Below, in pieces: positions 35,101 through 46,310 of a stretch of 64,000 nucleotides of DNA. Source of the stretch: Dasyornis broadbenti (taxonomy: Eukaryota > Chordata > Aves > Passeriformes > Dasyornithidae); NCBI GenBank assembly GCA_013397935.1, contig VZRN01000629.1, positions 762,031 to 826,030 of the forward strand, read 5' to 3'. The notes below the pieces were generated by a model. That model did not search any database. It was given only the letters and a program-made list of their open reading frames with translations, and was not told where the DNA came from. The position numbers were made by a program, and so were the translations under genes. Position 1 is the stretch's first letter; each line of letters opens with the position of its first letter.

Positions 35101-38100
35101 AGTAGCCCCCATCTTGGACAGGGCTCACACCTCCCAGGAAAGCACTGCCTCATCCCACAAAGGTTCCTTGGCAACCCTGAGACCCTAGGAAACCTCAGGA
35201 AAAGTTTATTTTGGCAGGCTCAATAGTGTGGCCATGGTCAGCACTCTTTCCCCTCACTTTTCTTGTGTACCAACAGGGGGACACATCTGTCTCACTCCAT
35301 GTCGAGCATGTTGCCTTTTCATTCATAAAACGCAGCCTGTATCTTTAATCACTTTGCCAGATAATAGCAAAGAAACAAGCACTTGATTGTCTGTGTTATC
35401 AGACACTATTGGAAAAGTCTAGATAAGGATGCTGAACAACCTTGGCTTATTAGTATTCCACATGCAAACGCTTCCCCATAATCCAGAGTCATCTGTATCC
35501 CGGCAACCCTTTAAATTTCATTCTCACTGAATTGCCAGATCTTTATCAAAATATAATTACAGTCTTAATTTGGATGATAAATTTTGATTGCTTGTGCTGT
35601 GCCGAAAAAAAAAAATTGTCAGGTACACAAAAAATGAGGTGCAACTGTGAGATGTGAATCTGCATATTCTGACACTGGGGCATCACCTTTCCTCTTATCA
35701 AAAGTTTGGCTCTGATAGCTAGCAATGAGGTTATGTAGGGATAAATAGGCAGGGACATGAAAAAACAGTTTTCTGATGCCATCAAATGAAATTTGCACTA
35801 AAAATAGGGAGGAATTTGAAATCCTTAGTTGCATATGAAGATTATCGCTATTACGAAGGTTATATACTATTATCATTATGAGGTGAATGATGTTCAGCAC
35901 TGCTGTGCAAAGTAGAAGAAAACACCGGTCCTTCCTGAACAAGAGGAGATTGTGCAGAACTCACCTTTTCTCCCATTGCCTTGCCCCCCTCCTTCAATTA
36001 CTGGCAGAAAACAGAGTGCTTTATAGCTGTATCCAGATGACATGGATGGTTACAAAGATTTTGCCAAAACGCAGCCTAAAAAAAGTGTCCCAGAGGAATA
36101 TAACCACTGCCTGCCTCCTCTACCAAGAGAGCTCAAAGGAGAGGAGATGGCCCTGCTAGCAAGCCATGGAGATTATCTAATTTCTGACTTTTGAGAGTAT
36201 GGCAGTCCAAACCCACTTCAGTTTTCTCCTGTTGAAATGCTGGGGGGGAAAAGATAGTTACTCAGATGACAATGGCATAAATGCAATTAGACATTTGACC
36301 TTAGTGTTCCTTGGTCACATGCACAGAGTTGAACTAATTGCTAAATTTGGGACTGGGGAGTTCTTCTTTTCCTTCTTTCCCACAAACACACACTGAGTTA
36401 TTTGCACTTTTTCTGCATCCCTGATAAGGATCGCTTCCTAGGACAGACGTGATTTCATCCCTTAAAAATTATTTCCTTGCCTCCTGTGGGGGATTTGGGT
36501 ACCCAGCCTTGGTCCTCTTTGTTATTTGCTCATCTAACTTTGATCACCACTGCATGCACCATGAAATACCTCTCTGACACTCCTGTATCAGACACACTTG
36601 AATTCTTTCTCATGGAGTGTATGTTGTCCTCCCCTAAGAAGAACATGCAAGATGAGAACAACTGGAACAGTAAGTACATTCCACCAAATAAACATACAGA
36701 AGGATTAGTGTAGATTGAAAGTCACACCGCGTCACAGTTACAGCACAAAAAATGTGCCGCTTCCTTGTGAGCAGTTGTCAGCTACATCACTCCAGTGAGG
36801 TCTGCTTCCTTAATGCCCCACAGCCCCAGTCCTCTCCAAGAGACCACTCCAAACCAAATGTGATTTTGTCCAGAGCCTGATGTAAGCAAACACAGCTGCC
36901 AACTAATGGTAAAATTCAAAGCTCACTGAAGTCCAGAAAGATACTGCAACCTTTGTAGTCATCACGTCTGTGCCCTGATTCCCAGTCCCTAACAATCATG
37001 TCCATCACTGACACATCAGTAATGCTTTTGCTGACAGTAGCAGTACAAAGTTTTACAGCTGAATGGTCTGAGGCATTGAACCATTCTCACCGCTTTGGTG
37101 GTGGGAGCTCAATGGGGCTAATACTGCAGTAGAAATAGAGGGCAGGAAGGAACCATGTGGGAATTGTCTGGTCCCTGACTTTTCCAACTCTGAAACACAG
37201 CTAAAATTAACAGCAAATGAGGTACCTACCTCCTGACACAGAAAATGTTTCCTATAGATAATTTTGAGTGATGTGTGACCAAACCTGTCCTAAAAATGCC
37301 AAAATGCAAAGCCAAGTGTAATTCCACTACTCTAAAGTGGACTAAGTATTTTTAGTTCACCCCAATTTTATTATTCTTAAAAAGCCTAAAAGAAAGGCAT
37401 CCTATAAGCTCTATAGGAGCTTGTCCCAGTGCTTTATTCCTCTTTGTGCTTGGAAAGGTCTTCCTAACCTTCCCTACTGCAAAGTCAGCTGGCTCCTAAG
37501 GGGGAACACTGCAGAAGCCGGCATGCCGGCTGCAGTCACGTGCAGCTCCCCTCTTCTTTGGATATCAGACTCCATCTCTAGTGCCATAAATTTGCAACTT
37601 CTCACCTCACATGAACTGAACTGAGACAAAAATGCCAGAACTAGTGCCCTGGCCCAAAATCCAGAACTAGTTTTCATTCCAGGTGGTGGTGGAAGTGGGA
37701 ATGCCTGAGCCCCCAAAGGAGGCTGATGAATCGCTGCTTACTCTGGATGCACAGTTCTTTGCTCTCCTTTAAAAAATGCATTCATTTCCTTCTGATGAAG
37801 GGTGCCATGGTAAAATCACAGGAAAACAAAGTTGTCTATCCACAGCAGCAGATTCAGCCTGGTGCTAGGGAGATGGAAAGCTTCTATATTCCATGGTGAC
37901 TAGTTCAATAGAGCCTGTTAACCATTCCCTCCACCTGCCAGGCACACTCCCCCACATAAGCACTGTTAGTGAAGGCAAGCATACATGTGGATGAAAACCA
38001 CACTGAGAGGAACATGCCATTTTTAAAGCCTGGCTTTCATCTCTGAGTTGCATGTTCCATCACTAAGGCTAATCTTGAGAGGACTGGCTGAAGAGGTTAC

Positions 38101-39388
38101 CAGATTTACTCTTCCTCTGCACCATGGCATGTTGCAGGGGGAGGAGTTCAAAATGGCCCCTGTGACGGCTGCTGGCATCTTCACAATAGCTGCTAAAAGA
38201 GAGGCTTATTCCTCCCAGCTACTCTTCACTAAGAGCTTTCTCAAGGGGAGCAATGGATTCCTCAAGCCTTCAATCACAGCAGGAACTTCCTGAAGGAACA
38301 TTTCATATTCAGAAGGAATCACAATGTTCCTATTTCTATTCTGCCTCTTACATTCTTGAGCCCAGATCTCCCATCTTTGAGCTCACAGTTGTCATTACAG
38401 ACTACAGCAGGAGGTCTGTGGCTATCACATGAACATCCCAAGTTCCTAGTAAGCAAAACTGTGGTCTGGCTTCCTCAGCTGTCTTGAGTGCTCTTCTGGG
38501 AGAAAAGACAAGCAAGTCTCACCATTGGGAAATGGGATCCCAGAGAGGAATTTTACAAGCCTTCCACAGACAAATGGACTTTTGGCATTACACCCTCTCC
38601 GTTTGGACCAAGCATCATAACAACCACAAACTCAAACTGTACCAGTGATACCAACAGCTGAATATTTGGAAATATAAACTGGGGATGCTTTTCCCTGCCC
38701 GCCATTTGGGCTAATACACTTTACCCTTGATGGACCTGTCTTGACAAACTTCTGTGTCTAAAAATGGCTTGACTGTTTCTGCTGATTCCAGGAACCAAAG
38801 ACAGAACAACCTTCTGTCCACAGCACAGCCTGGCATCCCACTGATTTCTATGGAAGATGGCAACAGGGCAAGTGCAGTGGAGGGAGCAGCACGCAAGTGG
38901 TTAATGCATGCCATGAAGAACTATACATACATACACTGTCTCACATAGCTAGAATCTCTTACGTTAATACTTGCCATTCACTGCCACTAGAATTAAAATG
39001 TTCATAATAAAAATCTGCCAATCAAAAGCATAGAAATTATCACCAAAGCAAAATTAATTTTTAGCTATATAGTTGACCAGAAGTCTTTCTGCCTCTTACA
39101 AGCAACATTAATGCTATCCATTACAACAACAAATGCCAGTCAAGTCCCCTTTTTTCCACCTGTGATTTTAAAAGTACATTTCCTGTGCAGAATGCTGTGT
39201 GCTTGGCAACCTCTGCATCTCCCCTCCTGACGAATAGCAGAAACACTGCATGCTAAACTCTGCTGTAATGACATGGATTCCCACATCGGAGAAAAATTCT
39301 CAAACTACCCAGGAAAAACTTCAAATAGCCTGCAAGGTATTTAGCAAACCAGAGGCAACAGTGAAAGTCAAACCCTCAAAGCATACAG

Positions 39389-39394
<6 letters not shown>
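32101..39394 (-). other. NHS: NHS intron 1, segment without recognised features
   Basis: AT-rich non-coding sequence with scattered short open frames on both strands and no repeat I can name. No splice-bounded conserved peptide was noticed. Confidence 0.7.

Positions 39395-39427
<33 letters not shown>
39395..39427. repeat. (AG)n microsatellite
   Basis: About 33 bp of uninterrupted AG dinucleotides, preceded by short CAGACACAC sequence. It lies about 900 bp from the GC-rich block that begins near 40330. Confidence 0.95.
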
Positions 39428-39430
<3 letters not shown>

Positions 39431-40329
39431 AATGCCCTCTGCTTGACCCAAAATAACAGAACAGTTCTGTATAGGAAAGAAAATTAATTACCATTGTGGG
39501 GACCCTCAGTCATTTAGAGTCTCCAGTCAAGGCTGAGAGCCATTCTGAGACTGCAGGTTTTTCCTTTAACTTCACTCCCCAGCTCTGCGAGGAACCAGTT
39601 AAAAATGACATCACTGCTCATACTACCCTCCTCCCCCTCCCCATTCACTTGCTAAAAGAGCTGAGGCTGCTCCTCTCCCCCTGCATTGGCTCCAGATTTG
39701 GTCCTCACTCCTCTTCGACAAGTTCCCGGTCTGCAGTTGACTGTGCGGATCAGTGTCAGTGTGGGACGGAGGATGCGTCTCTATGCGCTTTTCCAGCATT
39801 CCCGCTGGCACCCACTTGAGAAATAAAATAGCCTTTCCATTAAGAAATCAGAGGAGGTCTAACCTCGCAATGTATAATGCATTACACAACCAGCTCCATT
39901 TACAGAAGGCAGACAGTCTTACTCTTTGAAGTGCAAGGAAGAGAGGGACCCTCCAAGGGGCTTTGCCTTTCACCTCGTCTTCCTTAGAGGAGAGGATTCT
40001 CTCTGTGGATTGCTGCATCCTCCTTACATTAGGACTGCAATCTATGGGTTTTTTCTTCTTTTTTTCTTTTCCTCCTCCTGAGTGTGACATCATCAAACAC
40101 CAACTCTACTTCTGTAATAGAAAAGGATCCCGAGCAGTGCTACCTGGGACGAGGTCATCTGGAGGACCCAGGCGATGCTGGCTCCTGAACAACTGTCGCT
40201 TTTTACCAAATACTTTGCTCTTACACAGTGTCATCAGGATTTAATAACCCTGCGCTTGCTGCAGACCAGGGGATCCAGCTGCAGAGCTGGTATCAGTCTC
40301 GTTTCTCTCCCTGCAAGCTCCACTGGCAT

Positions 40330-40890
40330 CACCAAAGAGCAGGTACCTCCGGCGCGCTCCCCTGGTACACAGCATTCACCTCTCAGCTCTGTCTGCTCCC
40401 GCCTGCCTGCTGGAAAGGATGCTGCAGCAAAATCCCTCGGCCAGCACTCCCATCTGCTTCAGAGCATCCAGGCTGCGAGCACTCAGCTCACACACTCCCC
40501 ATACTCCTCCGCTCTCCTCAGCCTTTTAAGCATCACTGAGGGGGGCCTTTGGAAAACACGGCAACCCTGACTGGCGGCTGCAGGAGCCAGGAGCTCCCGG
40601 CCAGCCGCAGCGCAGGGCCTGTTGGTTGCCAAGGGCAATTTCCCCTTACCTGCATTTTCTCTCCTGGAAGAGCGCAGAGGGCTGTGCTGAGCCTGCCCAT
40701 CCCCGGGGCAGCCAGTGGGTACCAGGGTGGCTGGGATGAGCCCCACCACTGCCACTGGGGCGAGGAAGGGATGGCGGCTCCCAGGATCGGCAGCCTTCCC
40801 TCCCTGCGTGTTCCCATGCTCACAGCAGCAGCCAGCAGCAGCAGCCACGGCACTGCCAGGAGAGAGGAGTCAGTGTGCACATGCATATGT
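40330..40890 (-). other. GC-rich block with minus-strand ORF and strong splice donor (candidate exon)
   Basis: This segment is clearly more GC-rich than its surroundings, with scattered CpG. On the minus strand an ATG at 40886 opens a frame whose start has a hydrophobic run, LLAVPWLLLLAAAV. The frame reaches GAAAATGCAG|gtaagg, a strong donor after base 40650, giving 79 codons in phase 0. A second frame over the same donor ends in phase 1, which would suit NHS exon 2, but it opens with GTG and has no ATG. It could therefore be an alternative first exon of NHS, an exon of another transcript, or chance. I do not recognise the peptide. Confidence 0.25.
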
Positions 40891-41063
40891 ATAACATATG
40901 CCTCCGTGTACCTGTTACACAGACACAGAGCTACATGCAGATATAAACACAGACTTGCATTCTGGATCTCTCACCGCTTCTAGCAAAGCTGCAGACGCAT
41001 CAAATACTGCACAAGAAAAAGGGCTAATGGGATAAGTGATTTAAAAGATATGCAGATGTGGCA

Positions 41064-41168
41064 TTAGGGACATGGTTTAGTGGTGGACCTGGCAGTGTTA
41101 GGTTAATGGTTGGACTCCATGATCTTAGAGGTCTTTTCCAACTGAAATGATTCTATGATCTTATGATA
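41064..41168 (+). mobile_element. CR1 LINE 3'-end fragment
   Basis: Typical CR1 3' sequence, with 'ggacatggtttagtggtgga', 'ggttggactccatgatctta', 'gaggtcttttccaac' and the terminal 'gattctatgatcttatgat'. A short 5'-truncated copy on the plus strand. Confidence 0.93.
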
Positions 41169-44084
41169 TGACTGCATTAGCAGATGTGCTCTGCCTGGTT
41201 TGTGTGCTACCTGCCTCTACAGCCTGCACACAAATACAACTCTCACTGCAGTGCTGGTTACAGGTGAGTACCTGACACAGGGCTGTAAAAGCGTCACAAA
41301 ACTTATGTAAGCTCCTCTAAAAGGGGTAGTGGTATGTCACACATGCCATGTAATGGTACTGCTTTGTAAGCTAGAAATGTCTCACATGCAGGGGGGCTGG
41401 AAAGGTCTTTCAGCAATGAAACCCCCATCAGCCCTCCGAATTAGGAACATGCTGGTGCATCAGCTCCCAGAGAAAACCTGTGCTAGAGACAGGGAGCCAG
41501 TGGGAAGTTGAAGGAAGACGGTAAAAACCCTGCCTTCAGGGTTTATTCATAACTCACTCCCCCTTCTTCTTCAGAGCTGTGCTTTACACGTGGGCTGGTA
41601 ACATATTCTTATCAAACACCAGAGCCCTTCTGAATGAGCCAGAATTAAAAACCTGACATCTCCTGCCAGCTGGGACAGAACAACATTACACACTCATCAA
41701 AGACAGGATTTCCACTGGAGAGTCTCCCACTCCATCTTTTAGCAAATATCTCTGCAGGTCCTCTTCTCCACATCACAGCCCTACCAGTCTGCACTCATCT
41801 TCTCTGGGCATGCAGCACGAAGAGGTCTCTGGCACAGGCAGTGTGAGCCCAAGACTGAGGAGTGATGACTGTGGTGGATAGGGGTGTGGGACCATCTCAG
41901 AAGCTCTGCCAGTGTGAACCTCCAGATCAATACAAAAGACCTCTGCCATCCCTCATGAATCAAACCTCAGTTTTCTATTTGCTCTGGTAGGGTTACCACA
42001 ATCACTAGCAAAGGGGATCCCACATATACATAGCAGCATCAATAACATCTCTGGAGAAACATCGATTATGCATCATATATTAGATCAAAAGACAAAAAAA
42101 AAGATGGAAGTGTGCCAATTCACCACATTCATATTTCACTTCTGAATGAATGAAGTGTTCAACCCTGCTTCTTAAGGAAAAAATGCAAACCTCCTGTTGC
42201 CTCTACCCTGCATCCAATCCCCATAATTTTGGAGCTCCCTCCCCAAATTTGCCAGAATAATTTGATTATGTTCTGTATAATTAAATACATACAAATTTAA
42301 GATGAACAAAATAATATAAAAAGTAAATCAGTGCCACTCCCATTTAAGACAGCCAGATAAAATTTCCACTGGGAATCTACCAGCTGACTGGCCCTGTGCT
42401 AGTGGTGGTCCCCTTGCCCTGGGAAACGAAAGAGTGTCCTCTGGATTTTCTGAAAAGGCAGAAAACATTTCAGACAGTAAAGAACAAGTCTACAAATCCA
42501 CATGAAGCTTTTACTTCTTCATTTTCTTTGGTTAATGTGACAGTTTATTTCGTGATTTTGTTTCGTCTTCCAAATCTGGTTCTCATGGGTCAGCACTTTG
42601 GAGCACAAATGCCTATGGATTTTATTCCCTGAAAAAACCTTTGAACACAGCCTTCTCGTTTTACTTTGGTTCTCCTAAGCAATGGCATTGTTCTAATTGT
42701 TCAAGGAACGTTCACAGACTGCTGGCTGGTTATAACAGCTCCCAGACCCAACAAGTTCCATGCTCATTCCTGGCTGTGAGATGTTTTTGCAGGAAAGCAA
42801 ACAAACTCATTCCTGTAAGAAAGAACAGGCAAACAAAGTGTGGGATTGGGTGGTGGAAAGATCCCAACAGAAATAAATTAGGGCTGAAACTTCATCCAGA
42901 GCTCTCAAAACTCCCAAAGAGGCAGAAATCATTTCAGTCAGAAGAAAGAGAAGCTTGCCCACCTCTCCCATAATTTCCCCTCCGATTATACTGATATCAA
43001 CTAATGTTTTACTTGGTGAATGCAGATCATTTCAAATTTTTGGGTGACTGAGTTGAAGATCAGTGCTCAAATAAATGATCATCAAGTAGCACTACTGCCC
43101 TAATATACGCATTTCAGTGTACCTTGGGGTATCTCCGAAATAAATGGGGCAGAATATGTTCCACATTATGTGAATTCTCCACTTGTCTTAGCAAATGCAC
43201 CTTGTTCAGGATTTCCACTATCTTCTTTCATCTAGTACTATGCCTCCCACGAGCACAGTTTAACAAATGTATTTTATCATATAAATGGGTGTTTCCCGTT
43301 TTTAGAATCCTTCAGAGGTAAGCTGAGAGTCCTGGACTACTTTCCTGCTCTGACCAGTCTTTAAATGCAATCAAGTCTGGTAACAGACATGAAGCAATCA
43401 GCAGATGAATGTCACACATCTATTTCCTCTGCTATTTTTAACAGCACAGAGTGTACTGAAAGGAAGAACAGAAAGTCCTCCTCTTTAATGATGTCCCTGA
43501 AATTTTCGAAAAAAAATACATTTCAATACTGTTCCATTTCAACCCAAACTGTTACAAAGTAAATCAAGGTCATGGCTGTCTGTCACTTTCCCAAATTACT
43601 CTTGAGTAAAGACAGCCCTCAGCCAAATAATATCAGTCTAAATAGGAACTCAGCCTCTTCTATTTCATTATCCCAGAGAGGTTTCAATTTCAAAGCTGAC
43701 TTGGACCACATAAAAGTTAGCTTTTAAGCAGGAGCAGTATGAATATTTTTGCCTCCCCTCTATTTTACTTTCTCAAGGAAAGAAAGAAGAAAATAAGATC
43801 CAGTACCAGTTCTGGTGACCTGACACAAGAGAAGGAGGAAGCAGAACACAGTGATACTTTTTTGAGAGGAAATCTCAGTGCCATTATTTCATCATCTATT
43901 TTCCTTCCTGCTCCACTTGACTGCATGTACCCTAAAAACAGGCTGCTCCAGCCTGTCGCTCCCATTTCAGAGGAGCTGGCCATCCCTGGCAGTGGCATTG
44001 CCAAGAATCCTAGCATTTGGCAACAAGAGGCAACAACTCAATCAGCCCTGGAGATCCTTACTGGTGTTACCCTATTTTATAAGG
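41169..44084 (-). other. NHS: NHS intron 1, segment without recognised features
   Basis: AT-rich non-coding sequence. Short open frames, the largest about 110 codons at 42641-42973 plus, show no recognisable domain. Confidence 0.7.
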
Positions 44085-44546
44085 TGCACCTGGAGCAGGT
44101 GCAGAGAAGGGCCATCAAGATGATCAGAAAGCTGAAGCATCTCTCCTACAAGGACAAGCTGAGAGATTTGGGGTTGTTCAGCCTGGAGAAGAAAGAGAAG
44201 GCTCTGGGGAGATCCTCTTGCTGCCTTTCAGTGCCTACAAGAAAGCTGGAGAGGGACTTTTTCCAAGGGCATGAAGTGGCAGGACAAGGGGCAATGGCTT
44301 TAAGCTGAAAGAGGCTGGGTTAAGATTAGAATACTGTGAGGGTGGTGAGCCACTGGAACACGTTGCCCAGAGAAGCTGGGTGGTGGATGCCCTGTACTTT
44401 GAAGTGTTAAAAGCCAGGTTGAATGGGTCTTTGAGCAACCTGGTCAGAGGAAAGTGTCCCTGCCCATGGCAGGGGAATTGGAACTAGGTGATCTTTTAGG
44501 GTCCATTCCAGCCCTGGCCATTCTTTGATTCTGTGATGATTCTGTG
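44085..44546 (+). mobile_element. CR1 LINE 3' part with ORF2 C-terminal remnant
   Basis: The longest CR1 copy in the window. The start translates as LEQVQRRAIKMI and LSYKDKLRDLGLFSLEKK, the conserved C-terminal end of the CR1 ORF2 protein after the reverse transcriptase. Frameshifts follow, then recognisable 'gccactggaacacgttgccc' and 'gatgccctgtactttgaag'. The 3' UTR reads 'ccatggcaggggaattggaa', 'ctaggtgatcttttagggtc' and ends 'gattctgtgatgattctgtg'. It is 5' truncated and non-functional. An open frame starting at 43739 runs from unrelated intron sequence into this remnant and is not a gene. Confidence 0.95.
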
Positions 44547-46137
44547 GAATGTGAGAAATGGAGACCAACAGGAGGAAGGAAAGAGAAATTTGGATGGGAA
44601 AGATACAAGAAAGGAAGGAGGGAGCTATTGCTACTTCTGCTTTCCACGTACCTGCCATAGAGTTTGAATGGCAGGGATACACCAGGCACATGGTACAGCT
44701 CACGTGTTTATCATGTCACCTTTGCTGCACTTAATTCACCATAGCTGGGTTTCATGTCCTTTCCTGTCTGTTAGTGCACATCCCTATCTATGCTCTGTTG
44801 CACACTCTGGAGCTATGAAGTGAATTTTGTGAATTTAGGTAGTTGTTGGCACCAAGAGACGAGATGTAAATTGGAGAGAAAGAGTAATAAAAAATAATTA
44901 TGTGCTAAAAATTGTACTGTAATACAGAAAATGGAGTATATTTTGGATGTGCTGGGCTGAATGTTTTTGAGATGTCAGGAGGGGAAGTGTCAGAGTTGGA
45001 GCAGTGGGGAGGGACAGCAAATGCACTTCAGGGTAGTGAAGGGAAAGCCTTTCCTCTTTTGCAGTAACTGTACTCTGGGCTGGTCTTCTAGCTGCCACCC
45101 ATGTGCGATGAACATTGCTTTGTCACAAGGAACATAAAATAGATGGTAGAACCTTGTAGCAATGGAAAATACAAAAAGTGAAGTTCAAAAAAATGCAAAT
45201 GGGAGTAACCAATAGCACATGCCTGGAAATGAGATTGCCAAAGCCAGTCAGAAGGGTTCTGATGTGCACTACCGATCAACACTTAACTTTGTGAATCGTA
45301 ACTTCCATCTCACAACACCAGGGTAGAAGAAGGTCTCTTGGCATTTGGGAAGTAAGTAAATTGTATTTCTAAGAGAGAAAGCATGTCATGTATTATTAAA
45401 ATAATTAAGAACTAGAAAACAATGCAATACAAAAAAAAAACCAAAAAACAAACCAAACCTTGAGGTTTTCAGGGGCAGCACTCAGAGAACATTGCCACCT
45501 GAAGGGACTGGATTCAGCTGTCAGGTTTCAGACCATTTCCCACATCCATCCTCATACACAGGAACCTTCACGAGGAGGACCCACACTCACATCCACATAT
45601 GATGTTTAAACCAAAAATTATCAGACTTATTGTCTTTTTGTAGTGACACTGTTTCTTAAAGGGCTGCATCAAATAGCAGGTGTTTTTCTCACACTTCGTA
45701 ATAAATAATTTTTCAAGGCTAAACCATCATTGATGCAGGGCCCTTTCATAACATCACCTCATGAAACACAACAACTCTGCTTGCTACAAGGCAGGCCTTT
45801 CTTATATTCAGTTATATACCCTATATAATGCCATTTCTTTATGCAGAATTAATGAGTTTCTAGTGCAAGAGAAATGCTGTTCCTCCACCAGTTTTGAAGT
45901 GTGCCTGTCATCGTGGACAAGCTCTGCTGCTGCGGAGGCAACTTTTGGCCAAAGCATCTGCGAGGTGTGCTGGAAGCCTCAACAACAACTCCACAGCTGT
46001 CTGCCCTTCTTGGTGTCTGCTCCTCTTCTGCCCCAACACCCTCCTTTTCAGAAACAGGGCCCTCCCTGGCACACAAACCAGACAGCAAGGCTGATTTGGG
46101 CAAACATTCTCCTTTTCCCAGACTTTTAGTATTGGTT
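44547..46137 (-). other. NHS: NHS intron 1, segment without recognised features
   Basis: AT-rich non-coding sequence with an A-rich stretch near 45430-45455. Overlapping short open frames at about 45760-46137 occur in several frames on both strands and have no recognised protein. Confidence 0.7.
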
Positions 46138-46310
46138 TCATAGAACCACAGCTTCAAAGAACCAAAGAATGGTTTGGGTTGGAAGGAACCTTAATGGTCA
46201 TCTCGTTCCAACCCTTCTGCCATGGGCAGGAACACCCTTCACTATACCAGGTTGCTCAAAACCCCATCCTATCTGGCCTTGAACATTCCCAGGGATGTGG
46301 AGTCTGCTTG
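46138..46310 (-). mobile_element. CR1 LINE 3'-end fragment
   Basis: Reverse complement of a CR1 3' end: 'aagaatggtttgggttggaa', 'ggtcatctcgttccaac', 'ccatgggcaggaacaccctt', 'accaggttgctcaaaacccc' and 'ctggccttgaacattcccag'. The 3' terminus is at the left. It is 5' truncated and relatively well preserved. Confidence 0.95.

Noticed and set aside
43739..44308. Open frame of 189 codons with retrotransposon-like C-terminus
   Set aside because: The first part is unrelated intron sequence and only the last third is a degraded CR1 ORF2 remnant, so it is not a gene.
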